Origin: Janthinobacterium sp.
GTDB lineage: Bacteria > Pseudomonadota > Gammaproteobacteria > Burkholderiales > Burkholderiaceae_D
Assembly: GCF_009923995.1 (NCBI RefSeq)
Contig: NZ_RFSK01000019.1
Coordinates: forward strand, 28,739-92,738
Direction: 5' to 3'
DNA length: 64,000 nt
Under the pieces are notes generated by a model. It did not search any database. It was given only the letters and a program-made list of their open reading frames with translations, and was not told the origin of the DNA. Made by a program: the position numbers and the translations under genes. Below, piece after piece: positions 63,972-64,000 of the stretch (position 1 is the first letter of the stretch; each line of letters opens with the position of its first letter).

Positions 63972-64000
63972 AAAAAAACCCGCTGCCGGCCGGCCGGCAG
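63972..64000 (-). terminator. Terminator/attenuator upstream of tadV
   Basis: On the minus strand the perfect palindrome CTGCCGGCC/GGCCGGCAG (64000-63983) is followed by CGGG and seven T residues (63978-63972), then GGAGG and the tadV ATG. It probably ends or attenuates the transcript of an upstream flp gene just outside the window. The stem may continue past 64000. Confidence 0.75.

Overview
The window looks like one contiguous stretch of a betaproteobacterial chromosome, most likely family Oxalobacteraceae (Janthinobacterium/Massilia/Duganella-like). The reasons are the high G+C, the gene order cobW-dksA-hslV-hslU, an SAH riboswitch in front of ahcY, a general porin of the betaproteobacterial type, petABC followed by sspA-sspB, and the protein sequences throughout. 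This placement is my inference from pattern recognition; no database search was run. There are no rRNA genes, CRISPR arrays, insertion sequences or prophages. One tRNA gene, tRNA-Thr(UGU), is present.

Layout. Positions 1-8,600 hold a truncated soluble lytic transglycosylase, 5-formyl-THF cyclo-ligase, and the activated-methyl/one-carbon genes metF, a small membrane protein, ahcY (with SAH riboswitch) and metK. Two lipid A-type acyltransferases and dapF follow. Positions 8,600-20,000 hold a Sel1-repeat protein, a porin, DUF484-xerC, a His-rich COG0523 GTPase, a DksA that lacks most zinc ligands, hslVU with a sigma32-like promoter, a small barrel protein and a divergent HTH regulator. Positions 19,700-33,000 hold a PlpD-type patatin autotransporter and a complete type II secretion operon read right to left (gspG-H-I-J-K-L-M-N-D-E-F-C). 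In this sequence gspN is interrupted by a frameshift.

Positions 33,000-48,500 are housekeeping and envelope genes: a ThiF/MoeB-like E1 enzyme, ctpA, envC, gpmA, rhodanese-grxC-secB, an SH3 protein, gpsA, a cupin, DUF2461, a DegS/DegQ-like protease, mscL, the cytochrome bc1 operon petABC, sspA-sspB and tRNA-Thr. Positions 48,600-51,000 hold dodecin, two unknown small proteins and a PEP-CTERM surface protein preceded by a well-spaced sigma54-type promoter. Positions 51,000-64,000 are a leftward Tad/Flp pilus locus: tadV, an AAA ATPase, rcpC, rcpA, a lipoprotein, tadG, two tadE-like genes, tadZ, tadA, tadB, tadC and tadD. The flp pilin gene is not in the window and probably lies just beyond the right edge.

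How the genes work together. AhcY, MetK and MetF are parts of the SAM/methionine cycle, and SAH sensing appears to control ahcY. The T2SS, the PlpD transporter, the Tad pilus and the PEP-CTERM protein make this a dense secretion and cell-surface region. I saw no convincing wholly new system. The points most worth a second look are the winged-helix AAA ATPase inside the tad locus, the TadD lipoprotein with a C-terminal LytR_C-like domain, the sigma54 site before the PEP-CTERM gene, the gspN frameshift, and a family of long imperfect palindromes in gene-end gaps.
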